A program made the translations under genes and the position numbers. 64,000 bases of DNA from Rhizobium metallidurans (GTDB taxonomy: Bacteria; Pseudomonadota; Alphaproteobacteria; Rhizobiales; Rhizobiaceae). Of the stretch, positions 20,037-27,253 are shown one piece after another. Under the pieces are notes generated by a model. It saw only the letters and a program-made list of their open reading frames with translations, searched no databases and was not told the origin of the DNA. Position 1 is the stretch's first letter. Each line of letters starts with the position of its first letter. The stretch lies in NCBI RefSeq assembly GCF_014196505.1, contig NZ_JACIDW010000001.1, positions 1-64,000 of the forward strand, in the 5' to 3' direction.

Positions 20037-20777
20037 TCAGGTGAGCACGACATATTCGGTCAGCTGGTTTATCGTCGTGTCCGCCTTGTCGACATCGAAG
20101 ACCTTGGTGCCATGGCTCATGATCACGAAGCGGTCGCAGACCTGATAGGCGTGGTAGATGTTGTGGGTGACGAGCACGCTGGAGACGTTTTCCGCCTTGA
20201 GCTTCAGCACCTGGTTCAAGAGAGCTTCCGTCTCGCGCACCGACAAGGCCGAGGTCGGCTCGTCGAGAAGCAGGACGCGCTTCTTGAAATAGACGGCGCG
20301 GGCGATGGCGACGGCCTGCTTCTGGCCGCCGGAGAGATTGCCGACAAGCGTATCGGGGCTGTCGATGCCGGAGATGTGCACCGCGTTCTGCAGCACCTCC
20401 ATGGCGATCTCGCGCATTTCACTCTGGCGTAGAAAGCCGAAGCGGTCGGTGAGTTCGCGGCCCATGAAGATGTTGCGGGTGATCGAAAGCGAATCCACCA
20501 GCGCCGTATGCTGATAGATCGTTTCGATACCGGCGTCGGCGGAATCCGACCGGCAGGTGAACGCCGTCTTCTTTCCATCGACGCTGAGATAGCCCTCCGT
20601 CGGCTTGTGGATGCCGGAGATGAGGTTGACTGTCGTCGACTTGCCGGCGCCGTTGTCGCCAAGCAGACCCACCACTTCGCCTTCGCCGATGTGGAAGCTC
20701 AGATTGCGCAGCGCCGTCAGCGCGCCGAAGCTCTTCGAGATGTTGTGCAGTTCAAGAAGATTGGGGGCCGACATCAT
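20037..20777 (-). CDS. CUT2 sugar ABC transporter ATP-binding protein
   Basis: A 246-residue ABC ATPase with Walker A GDNGAGKST, signature LSGGQKQAVAIARA and Walker B VLLLDEPTSALS followed by VTHNIYHAYQV. CUT2 ATPases are usually doubled (RbsA-like, about 500 residues); this one has a single nucleotide-binding domain, as in FrcA-type rhizobial importers. It overlaps the permease gene by ATGA and precedes kduI. The likely substrate is a uronate or oligouronide derivative, by context. Confidence 0.88.
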   Translation of the reverse strand: MMSAPNLLELHNISKSFGALTALRNLSFHIGEGEVVGLLGDNGAGKSTTVNLISGIHKPTEGYLSVDGKKTAFTCRSDSADAGIETIYQHTALVDSLSITRNIFMGRELTDRFGFLRQSEMREIAMEVLQNAVHISGIDSPDTLVGNLSGGQKQAVAIARAVYFKKRVLLLDEPTSALSVRETEALLNQVLKLKAENVSSVLVTHNIYHAYQVCDRFVIMSHGTKVFDVDKADTTINQLTEYVVLT

Positions 20778-21793
20778 GCAAGACCTCGCCGCTCGATAAG
20801 ATGGTTGAAGATGGCGGCCAGCACGATCAGCGTCGCGATGAACATGTCGAGATAGAAGCCCGGCGCCCGCAGCAGCAGCAGCACGTCGGTGATCGTGTGG
20901 ATGAGGAGCACGCCGAGGAAGATGCCGACGATCGAGCCTCGTCCGCCGCGCAGCGACAGTCCGCCGATGACGCAGGCGGCGATCGCCTGCAGTTCCAGTC
21001 CGGCGCCCTGCCCCGGCTGCACGCTTCCGACGCGGGCGGTGGCCAGGATGCCGGCCACCGCCGCCATGCCACCGGCGATCGCGAAGGCCACCAGCTTGAC
21101 GCGGTTGGTGTTGATGCCGATCGCTTCCGCGGCGGCACGATTGCCCCCGGTCGCGAAGACATGATTGCCGAAGCGGTGACGGTGAAGGAGGTAGTGGAAG
21201 CCGATCACGAAGAGAACGATCCAGATGAAGGCGGCATTGATGCCGAAGAGCGTGCCGGCGAACAGGCTGGTGAAGAGCGGCTCCGGATCGAAGCGCACCT
21301 GGACGGCGCCATTGTAGAGCAACACGGCGCCGCGCCAGAACAACAGGCCACCCAGTGTCACGATGAAGGACGGCAATCCGAAGCGCAGCGTGAGATGGCC
21401 GTTCAGAAGGCCGATCATGACACCCGCGAGGATGCCGATCGGCGCGGCGATGAAGGCGCTCAATCCGGCGCCGACGAGGCTTGCCATCAGGATGGCGGTG
21501 AAGGTGTAGACGGAGCCGATGGAGAGGTCGAATTCGCCGGCGATCATCAGCACGCCGGCGCCGAGCGCCAGGCTGCCGAGCACGGGGATCGCCTTCATCA
21601 GGATCGTCAGGTTCTGCGGCGAGAGATAGCGGAACTGATCGGGAAAGAGCAAGGCGCCCGCGATGCAGACGATCTGCAGCGTCATGAAGACGAAGAAGAT
21701 CGCGCCGGCGGGCATCGCCATGATCTGCCGGATAATCGGTTGTTTCTGGGTCCGCGACCGGGGCGCGGCACTTGTCTCGAGGATTGGTGTCAC
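20774..21793 (-). CDS. CUT2 sugar ABC transporter permease
   Basis: A permease of about 339 residues with many hydrophobic segments. AGEFDLSIGSVYTF near residue 90 is the CUT2 permease hallmark (GxxDLSVG), and GGNRAAAEAIGINTNRVK is the ATPase-docking segment. The frame is open to 21853, but that stretch encodes an Arg-rich sequence and covers a stem-loop. GTG 21793 (VTPILETSA) is therefore the more likely start, leaving a 69-bp gap after the binding-protein gene. Start uncertain. Confidence 0.85.
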   Translation of the reverse strand: MTPILETSAAPRSRTQKQPIIRQIMAMPAGAIFFVFMTLQIVCIAGALLFPDQFRYLSPQNLTILMKAIPVLGSLALGAGVLMIAGEFDLSIGSVYTFTAILMASLVGAGLSAFIAAPIGILAGVMIGLLNGHLTLRFGLPSFIVTLGGLLFWRGAVLLYNGAVQVRFDPEPLFTSLFAGTLFGINAAFIWIVLFVIGFHYLLHRHRFGNHVFATGGNRAAAEAIGINTNRVKLVAFAIAGGMAAVAGILATARVGSVQPGQGAGLELQAIAACVIGGLSLRGGRGSIVGIFLGVLLIHTITDVLLLLRAPGFYLDMFIATLIVLAAIFNHLIERRGLA

Positions 21794-21825
21794 GGTCTGG
21801 TACTCGATCGATTGGCGACGGAGAA

Positions 21826-21846
21826 CCTGCCGGCGTCGCCGGCAGG
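21826..21846 (-). other. Intercistronic stem-loop after CUT2 binding-protein gene
   Basis: CCTGCCGGC at 21826-21834 pairs perfectly with 21838-21846 around a 3-nt loop, 17 bp beyond the stop of the binding-protein gene on the transcribed strand. It supports a downstream start for the permease. Confidence 0.65.
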
Positions 21847-21862
21847 CTCCCACGAAACGCGG

Positions 21863-22813
21863 TTAGCGGAAGCTGCCGATCAGCGGCTTGACCGAGCTGA
21901 TGCGCGACTTGTCGAGGAAGGCGCCCTGGCCGGTATCGACGTCGGTCGGGGTCAGCCCGTACTTCTTCGAGAGCGCGATCTGGGCGATCGGGTAGTAACC
22001 CTGAAGGTAGGGCTGCTGGTCCATGGTCGCGAACATCGCGCCGGATTCGACCGCATTGACGATCTCGACCGCGAGATCGAAGCCGCCGAACGGGACCTTC
22101 ACGCCCGCGTCCTTGATGGCGCCGGCGCCGACGGTCGAGGTCACCGAGCCCGTGCCGAACACCGCCTTGACGCCGGGGTTGGCGATCAGAAACTGTGCCA
22201 TGATGTTCTGCGCCTCGGCCGGATCAAGCCCGGCGCGAACCGTCTCGACCTTGATGCCGTTTTCCTTCATCGCCTTCTCGATACCGCCGCCGCGCGCGAC
22301 CGCGAAGCTCGCTTCGGGGATTTCGCGCGGATTGAAGACGACGTCGCCGGACTTCAGGCCGAATTCCTTGATCATCCGGTTGCCGAGCTCGTAGCCGGAT
22401 GAGAATTCGTTCATGCCGACATAGGCCTGGCGGCAATTGCCCTTGGCGCCTTCAAGATCGTCATTGTTGAAGCCGATGACGACGATGCCGGCCTTCACGG
22501 CCGCGCAGATGCTTTCATCGAAGGCATCCGACGAGGAGATGGCGACGGCGATACCATCGACGCCGGCCGCCGTCGCGCTCTCGATCAGGTCGTTCTGGCG
22601 AACCGGGTCGTTGTTGGCGTACTGCACGTCGAGATCGACGCCGAATTGCGCGGCCGCATCCTTGGCGCCCTTCACCACGGGGTTGAAGAACTGGACGCTC
22701 GGATCGAGATAGATGATCATCGTTGCCTTGACGTCGGCGGCCAATGCCGTAGATGTCATCATCGTGGCGATACCCGCGGCCAGTGCCGCGGTTTTCAACC
22801 TGGTCAATTTCAT
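21863..22813 (-). CDS. CUT2 sugar ABC transporter substrate-binding protein
   Basis: A 316-residue periplasmic binding protein of the ribose-binding (PBP1) type. A signal peptide spans MKLTRLKTAALAAGIATMMT to about residue 28, cut near ALAADVK. Landmarks include NNDPVRQNDLIESATAAGVDGIAVA, VIGFNNDD and AVFGTGS. ATG 22813 follows GGAGGATA at ideal distance. It stands between the aldehyde dehydrogenase and the permease. The ligand is likely a uronate-related sugar, inferred from kduI/kduD/kdgF downstream. Confidence 0.9.
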   Translation of the reverse strand: MKLTRLKTAALAAGIATMMTSTALAADVKATMIIYLDPSVQFFNPVVKGAKDAAAQFGVDLDVQYANNDPVRQNDLIESATAAGVDGIAVAISSSDAFDESICAAVKAGIVVIGFNNDDLEGAKGNCRQAYVGMNEFSSGYELGNRMIKEFGLKSGDVVFNPREIPEASFAVARGGGIEKAMKENGIKVETVRAGLDPAEAQNIMAQFLIANPGVKAVFGTGSVTSTVGAGAIKDAGVKVPFGGFDLAVEIVNAVESGAMFATMDQQPYLQGYYPIAQIALSKKYGLTPTDVDTGQGAFLDKSRISSVKPLIGSFR

Positions 22814-22964
22814 TTGCGTATCCTCCCTTTGGATGTGCAATGCGGGTCGAAAGACCCAAGTCTCGGCTGGCGGGCTCCGACCAAAGATCACGCCGGCCGA
22901 GATTTTCCTCCCAGACGTTCCGCCTTCTCCCAAAAGCGGAAACGCCCTATCTCTTACTTCCCTG

Positions 22965-24491
22965 TCAGCCGAACCACGGCGCCGGTCGCCCGAACGTCAC
23001 GTGCACGCCCTTGAACTGGGAATATTCATCAAAGCCATAGCGGCCGAGTTCGCGACCGAGGCCGCTCTTCTTGTAGCCACCGATCGGCAGTTCCGGGGTG
23101 CCGTCGATGACGCTGTTGATCCAGCAGCGGCCGGCGCGAATGCGGCGGATGCTCTGCATGGCGTTTTCGAGATTGGTCGACCAGACCGAGGCGGATAGGC
23201 CGAACTCGCTGGCATTGGCAAGCGCCACGGCCTCGTCCGCGGTCTTGAAGGTCAAGGTCGAGAGCACCGGTCCGAAGATCTCCTCGCGGGCGATCGACAT
23301 CTCGGGCTTCACGCCGGCAAACACGGTGGGGGCGTAATAGATGCCGGTGTCCTTGCCGACGCGCTCGCCGCCGAGCAGCAATTCGGCACCGGATGCGATA
23401 CCGGCTTCGACGTAGGAGTGGACCTTGTCGACATGCGCTTCCGAGATCATCGCTCCGATCTTGGTGCGATCGTTCAGCGGATCACCAAAGGTCACCTTGC
23501 GCGAGATATCGAGCAGGCGCTCCATCAACGCGTCGCGAATGCCTTCCTGGACCAAGAGCCGGCTGCCGGAAATGCAGCACTGCCCGCCATTGTGATAGAC
23601 GCCGTAGGCGATGCCATCGGCGGCCGCCTCGAGATCCGCATCGGCGAATACGATCTGCGGACCCTTGCCGCCGAGCTCCAGCCCGACGCGCTTGACGCTG
23701 CGCGCGGCGATCTCGCCAAGCTTGGTGCCGACGCGCACAGAGCCGGTGAAGGCAACCATGTCGACGCCCGGATCTTCGGCGAGCACCTGGCCGGCCGGAT
23801 CGCCGTAGCCGGTGACGACGTTGAACACGCCATCGGGAATGCCGGCCTCGCGTGCCAGTTCCGCCATGCGGATCGAGGTTCCCGAGGTGAATTCGGACGG
23901 CTTGAGGACGACGGTGCAGCCGGCGCCGATCGCCCACGGCACGCGCTCGGAGGCAATGATGAAGGGAAAATTCCAGGGCGTGATGATGCCGACGACGCCG
24001 ACGGCTTCGCGCAACACCAGACCCAGCCGATCGTCGCCGATATTGTTGTGCGCCTGCCCTTCCAAAGCCCGCGCCTGACCGGCGGCATAGGACCAGAGGT
24101 CGGCGCAGAAGCCGATTTCGCCGCGCGCCTGGGCGATCGGCTTGCCGACCTCCAGGCTTTCGGCCAAGGCCAGCTCTTCCTGGTTCTTGAGGATCAGGTC
24201 GGCCACCTTGAACATCAGCCGCGAGCGCTCCGCGCCCGACATGCGCGGCCAGGGGCCTGTATCGAAAGCGCGGCGGGCGGCGGCAACGGCCAGGCGCACA
24301 TCATCGGCCGAAGCCTCCGGCCAGGTGCCGACGACGACGCCCACGTGACCGGGGCTGACACGGTCAATCGTGCGGCCGGATGCGGCATCCACCGACTTGC
24401 CATCGACAAGCATCTGGTAGCGGGATTTAATGTTCAGCCGCGGATCACTGGAATCAGGCGCAATGAAATTGGACAGCACGTTTCCCTTCAA
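22965..24491 (-). CDS. Aldehyde dehydrogenase family protein
   Basis: A 508-residue NAD(P)-dependent aldehyde dehydrogenase. GIITPWNFPF lies near residue 175, the general base Glu is in VGLELGGKGP near 275, and the nucleophile Cys is in HNGGQCCISGSRL near 308; the EEIFGPVLS motif is at about 405. It is first in the leftward uronate operon, facing the GntR regulator. It may oxidise a sugar-derived aldehyde, for example alpha-ketoglutarate semialdehyde or glyceraldehyde, but the substrate cannot be decided from sequence. Confidence 0.88.
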   Translation of the reverse strand: MKGNVLSNFIAPDSSDPRLNIKSRYQMLVDGKSVDAASGRTIDRVSPGHVGVVVGTWPEASADDVRLAVAAARRAFDTGPWPRMSGAERSRLMFKVADLILKNQEELALAESLEVGKPIAQARGEIGFCADLWSYAAGQARALEGQAHNNIGDDRLGLVLREAVGVVGIITPWNFPFIIASERVPWAIGAGCTVVLKPSEFTSGTSIRMAELAREAGIPDGVFNVVTGYGDPAGQVLAEDPGVDMVAFTGSVRVGTKLGEIAARSVKRVGLELGGKGPQIVFADADLEAAADGIAYGVYHNGGQCCISGSRLLVQEGIRDALMERLLDISRKVTFGDPLNDRTKIGAMISEAHVDKVHSYVEAGIASGAELLLGGERVGKDTGIYYAPTVFAGVKPEMSIAREEIFGPVLSTLTFKTADEAVALANASEFGLSASVWSTNLENAMQSIRRIRAGRCWINSVIDGTPELPIGGYKKSGLGRELGRYGFDEYSQFKGVHVTFGRPAPWFG

Positions 24492-24560
24492 GCCGACACA
24501 TCGTGCCAGCCCTCCCTTTTTACCCGGTTTTGGACCACCGGATTTATGTTGCGTTTGAAT

Positions 24561-24578
24561 TGTATGGTACTGTATGGT
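24561..24578. promoter_or_regulatory. Direct repeat TGTATGGT x2, candidate GntR operator
   Basis: TGTATGGT occurs at 24561-24568 and again at 24571-24578, a spacing of 10 bp that places both copies on one face of the helix. The pair lies in the 109-bp AT-rich gap between the divergent aldehyde dehydrogenase (start 24491) and GntR (start 24601) genes. Function as operator is inferred. Confidence 0.45.
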
Positions 24579-24600
24579 GGTTTAAATTGGATGTCAACGG

Positions 24601-25302
24601 ATGACGGCGACGAAAGACATGAACCTCGAATCCTTGAAGATTGAGACCGGAGAAACCGCTGCGGCACAGGTGGAACGCGACCTGCGCGAGCAGATCATCA
24701 GGCTGGAATTGGCGCCGGGCACGCGGCTTTCCGAGCAGGAGATCGCGACGCGCATGGGTGTCTCCCGCCAGCCGGTGCGCGAGGCCCTGATCGCGCTCGG
24801 GAAATCACGGCTGGTCGATGTGCGCCCCAACCGAGGCACCGTGGTCGTCCGAATCTCGGCACGGCAGATGATGGAGGCGCGCTTCGTGCGCGAGGCGCTG
24901 GAGACCGCGGTGGCGCGCCGCGCCAGCGAGAGTTTCGACAGCTGGACGCGTCGCCGGATCGACACGATCATCGGCAGGCAGCGGGCCGCCATGCAGGCGC
25001 ACGATCACAACGCATTCAGGCGAGAGGACGAACAGTTTCATATCGCAATTGCCGAAGGCGCCGGCTGCGGTCTTGCCTGGAACGCCATTTCCGACATCAA
25101 GGCTCATATGGACCGGGTCTGCAATCTGCAGCTTCGCCATCCGGATTCCATGATGCGGCTGATCACCGAACATGAGGCGATCATCACGGCGATCGATGGA
25201 CGCGATGCGGACGCCGCCGCGTCGGCCATGCGCACCCACCTCAACGGGATATTGTCGGATCTGCCGCAGATCGAAGCGGATCATCCCGACCTTTTCGAAT
25301 AA
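24601..25302 (+). CDS. GntR family regulator, FadR/FCD subgroup
   Basis: A 233-residue regulator. The N-terminal winged helix (about residues 20-85) includes GTRLSEQEIATRMGVSRQPVREALIAL. The C-terminal FCD ligand domain carries a metal-binding pattern around REDEQFHIAIAEGAG and ITEHEAIITAID. This subgroup often controls uronate and organic-acid genes (UxuR, ExuR, KdgR-like roles). Its divergent position next to the uronate operon makes it the likely local regulator. An in-frame ATG at 24619 is an alternative start. Confidence 0.88.
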   Translation: MTATKDMNLESLKIETGETAAAQVERDLREQIIRLELAPGTRLSEQEIATRMGVSRQPVREALIALGKSRLVDVRPNRGTVVVRISARQMMEARFVREALETAVARRASESFDSWTRRRIDTIIGRQRAAMQAHDHNAFRREDEQFHIAIAEGAGCGLAWNAISDIKAHMDRVCNLQLRHPDSMMRLITEHEAIITAIDGRDADAAASAMRTHLNGILSDLPQIEADHPDLFE

Positions 25303-25311
25303 GCAATGCAG

Positions 25312-25339
25312 AAAGGGCGCCGAAACCGACGCCCTTTTT
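25312..25339 (+). terminator. Rho-independent terminator after GntR gene
   Basis: AAAGGGCG at 25312-25319 pairs with CGCCCTTT at 25330-25337 around a 10-nt loop, ending in a five-T run. It lies 10 bp after the GntR stop and can also close the leftward repeat-protein gene, which ends at 25355. Confidence 0.85.
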
Positions 25340-25354
25340 CCAATTTCAGCGAAA

Positions 25355-26530
25355 TCAGCGGCTTGCCATCACCATCTTGCAGAGGCTGACGAGGCCGGCG
25401 TCGAAGCCGCCGGACCTAACGACGTCCTTGCAGCTTGCCTTGGCCTTGGCACGATCTCTCGCGGACATGTCGTTGATCATCGCCAGATTGCGGCCGCGCT
25501 CGCCCGTATCGCCATTGGCGTCATCGCCGGGGTTGTTGCCGGCGCCCGGACCACCGGGAATGCCGGGCGTACCGGGGACGCCGGGTGTGCCCGGATCCGT
25601 CCCGCCCGATCCAGCGCCGGACGGGATGGCGAGGCTGATTTCGGCGAGCGTGTTATCGCCCAGTCCGACATTGGCCATGGCGGCGGCGCTGGGAAGACCG
25701 GAGCCACCGACGGTCGCGCCGACATCCGCGTTCACACCATTCGTGCCACCAACACTCGCGGTCACGTCAGCATCGACCAGACTGCCGGTTGTCGAACCGC
25801 CCCCACCCGAGCCAGTCGATCCGCCGCCGATCGCGACATTGGCATTGACGTCGGCTAGCGTATTGTCGCCGCCACCGACATTGGCGACCGCGCCGACGGT
25901 TGCAAGGTTGGAGCCACCGACGGTCGCGCCGACATCCGCGTTGACGCCGTTCGTGCCGCCGATGCTTGCGGTCGTGCCGAGATCGACGAGGCTCGGCTGC
26001 GTGCCATCGCTTGCGCCTGTCGAAGCCCCTCCGACAGCCAGATTGGCGTTGATATTGGCAAGCGTGTTGTCACCCGCGCCGACATTGGCGATAGCGCCCA
26101 CGGTAGCGAGATTGGAGCCGCCGACGGTTGCATCGACATCGGCATTGATGCCGCTTGATCCACCGATCGTCGCGGTCGTGCCGACGCCCAGGCCGCCCGT
26201 GGGATTGCTGCCGCCGACCGAGGTGGCGCTATTGATCCCGCCGGAGCCGCCAACCGACGCATTGACGCCGAGGCCACCAGTGGAATTGCCGCCGACATTG
26301 GCGTTCACGCCACTCGCTCCGCCGACGGAGACATTCGCGACATTCGAACCGCCGCCAACCGTGGCGTTGACACCGTTGGCGCCGCCGACGGACACGTTGA
26401 GCCCGCCGCCGCTGCTGTTGACGCTGATGCCGTTCGAGCCGCCTATATCAAAAGCCGCGACCTGCGGTGGAACCAGCACGCTCGCGCAGCCGGCGGCCAA
26501 TATGGCAATCGTTGACTTCAAGTACATCAT
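25355..26530 (-). CDS. Secreted Gly/Asn/Val repeat protein with collagen-like stretch
   Basis: A 391-residue low-complexity protein of unknown function. A signal peptide (MMYLKSTIAILAAGCASVLV to about residue 26) is followed by short repeats of the form SVGGANGVNA, then three longer copies beginning near residues 118, 186 and 256. Each long copy contains (T/S)(I/V)GGTNGVNADV, TVGGSNLATVGA and NVGxGDNTLA. A Gly-Pro-rich GTPGVPGTPGIPGGPG segment follows (about 313-328). A short C-terminal domain has two cysteines (ASCKDVV and SLCKMV). The start follows GGAGGAG. The repeats suggest a beta-helical or adhesin-like surface protein; this is inference. Confidence 0.8.
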   Translation of the reverse strand: MMYLKSTIAILAAGCASVLVPPQVAAFDIGGSNGISVNSSGGGLNVSVGGANGVNATVGGGSNVANVSVGGASGVNANVGGNSTGGLGVNASVGGSGGINSATSVGGSNPTGGLGVGTTATIGGSSGINADVDATVGGSNLATVGAIANVGAGDNTLANINANLAVGGASTGASDGTQPSLVDLGTTASIGGTNGVNADVGATVGGSNLATVGAVANVGGGDNTLADVNANVAIGGGSTGSGGGGSTTGSLVDADVTASVGGTNGVNADVGATVGGSGLPSAAAMANVGLGDNTLAEISLAIPSGAGSGGTDPGTPGVPGTPGIPGGPGAGNNPGDDANGDTGERGRNLAMINDMSARDRAKAKASCKDVVRSGGFDAGLVSLCKMVMASR

Positions 26531-26881
26531 TTTCTCCTCCGTTATGTCCTGAAAGGGCATGAACCCCAGGGGCAAGAGGCCCCGGTCAAAAGCGGAAGTG
26601 CGCACTTCAGATCGTCAAGGCGAGATCAAGCGTGATCTACAACCATTCAACCATCACGTGAGGGTAAAGTTCCAAGGTACCGGTCGGTTCCTGGGACGGG
26701 GACGGCGCGAGAAAATCTAATTAACGAACGACTAATATTCCGGCATCCGCGTGCCGTTTTCATATGCCGGGGGCCGCTCCGTCAACCGAACGGCAAGCAT
26801 GCGTCCCCAGCTCGGCGGCATATTAGCTGTTGGCACGAGATATGCATTGCTACAGCGGGGTTCCTTTGGTTGGAGGGAAGA
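26531..26881. other. 351-bp intergenic control region
   Basis: This gap separates the leftward repeat-protein gene from the rightward 101-residue gene. It should carry the leftward promoter of the repeat protein near 26540-26620 and contains the sigma-54-type promoter at 26831-26846. Open frames crossing it on the minus strand are antisense to the small gene and have no ribosome-binding site. Confidence 0.6.
26831..26846 (+). promoter_or_regulatory. Sigma-54 (RpoN) promoter match
   Basis: TGGCACGAGATATGCA fits the consensus TGGCACG-N4-TTGCA with a single mismatch (A for the first T of the -12 element), and GG and GC are separated by exactly 10 bp. It lies 36 bp before the ATG of the 101-residue gene. 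Use by RpoN is inferred. Confidence 0.65.
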
Positions 26882-27187
26882 ATGACGGCCTTGGTCACCG
26901 ATATCGTGAGTGCCACCGGACAGCTTGAGACGGCCATCCTGAACGCGACGATCGCCTCGCCGGATATATGGCTCGGCGCCAAGTCCATGAAAACGAAAGC
27001 GAAACTGCTGCCGCAGGTGCTCGTGCGGCAATATCCCGAACTGTCCGGGATCGAATGCGAGTTGCGCGGCCTGTTCGAGACGTGCTCGAAGGCGGTTGAC
27101 CGGAATTCGATCAACCCGGTGGTTGCAAAAGCGGCAATCTCGCTTGCCCACGAGTATCAGGCCGTCATCGACGCGTTGCGGCGCTAA
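26882..27187 (+). CDS. Small protein of unknown function (101 aa)
   Basis: A 101-residue soluble, probably helical protein with no signal peptide. The sequence opens MTALVTDIVSATGQLETAIL and ends KAAISLAHEYQAVIDALRR. I recognise no domain. A ribosome-binding site (GGAGGG) precedes ATG 26882, the codon use matches neighbours, and a sigma-54-like promoter stands upstream, so it is probably a real, nitrogen- or stress-regulated gene. It is followed by a stem-loop. Confidence 0.65.
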   Translation: MTALVTDIVSATGQLETAILNATIASPDIWLGAKSMKTKAKLLPQVLVRQYPELSGIECELRGLFETCSKAVDRNSINPVVAKAAISLAHEYQAVIDALRR

Positions 27188-27196
27188 TCCTGGCGT

Positions 27197-27225
27197 GGCG
27201 GGAATCCGGAGCCCGAATTCCCGCC
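27197..27225. terminator. Stem-loop between convergent genes
   Basis: GGCGGGAAT at 27197-27205 pairs with ATTCCCGCC at 27217-27225. It lies 10 bp after the small gene and 29 bp before the end of the convergent fusion gene, and could terminate both. The T-run is weak. Confidence 0.6.
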
Positions 27226-27253
27226 TTCTCACATCATCCTCGAGAACGAGGCA

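Noticed and set aside
20801..22402. Long plus-strand open frame opposite the CUT2 permease and binding-protein genes
   Set aside because: Antisense shadow rich in Asp/Arg/His/Gln with no domain; the opposite strand has clear transporter motifs and ribosome-binding sites.
22965..24491. Assigning the aldehyde dehydrogenase as alpha-ketoglutarate semialdehyde dehydrogenase
   Set aside because: Sequence shows only generic ALDH motifs; it sits in the uronate operon, not next to the dehydratase/FAH pair, so no specific substrate is claimed.
25600..26450. CRISPR-like regularly spaced repeats
   Set aside because: The repeats encode the Gly/Asn/Val motifs in frame, vary at codon third positions and have no constant repeat-spacer pattern.
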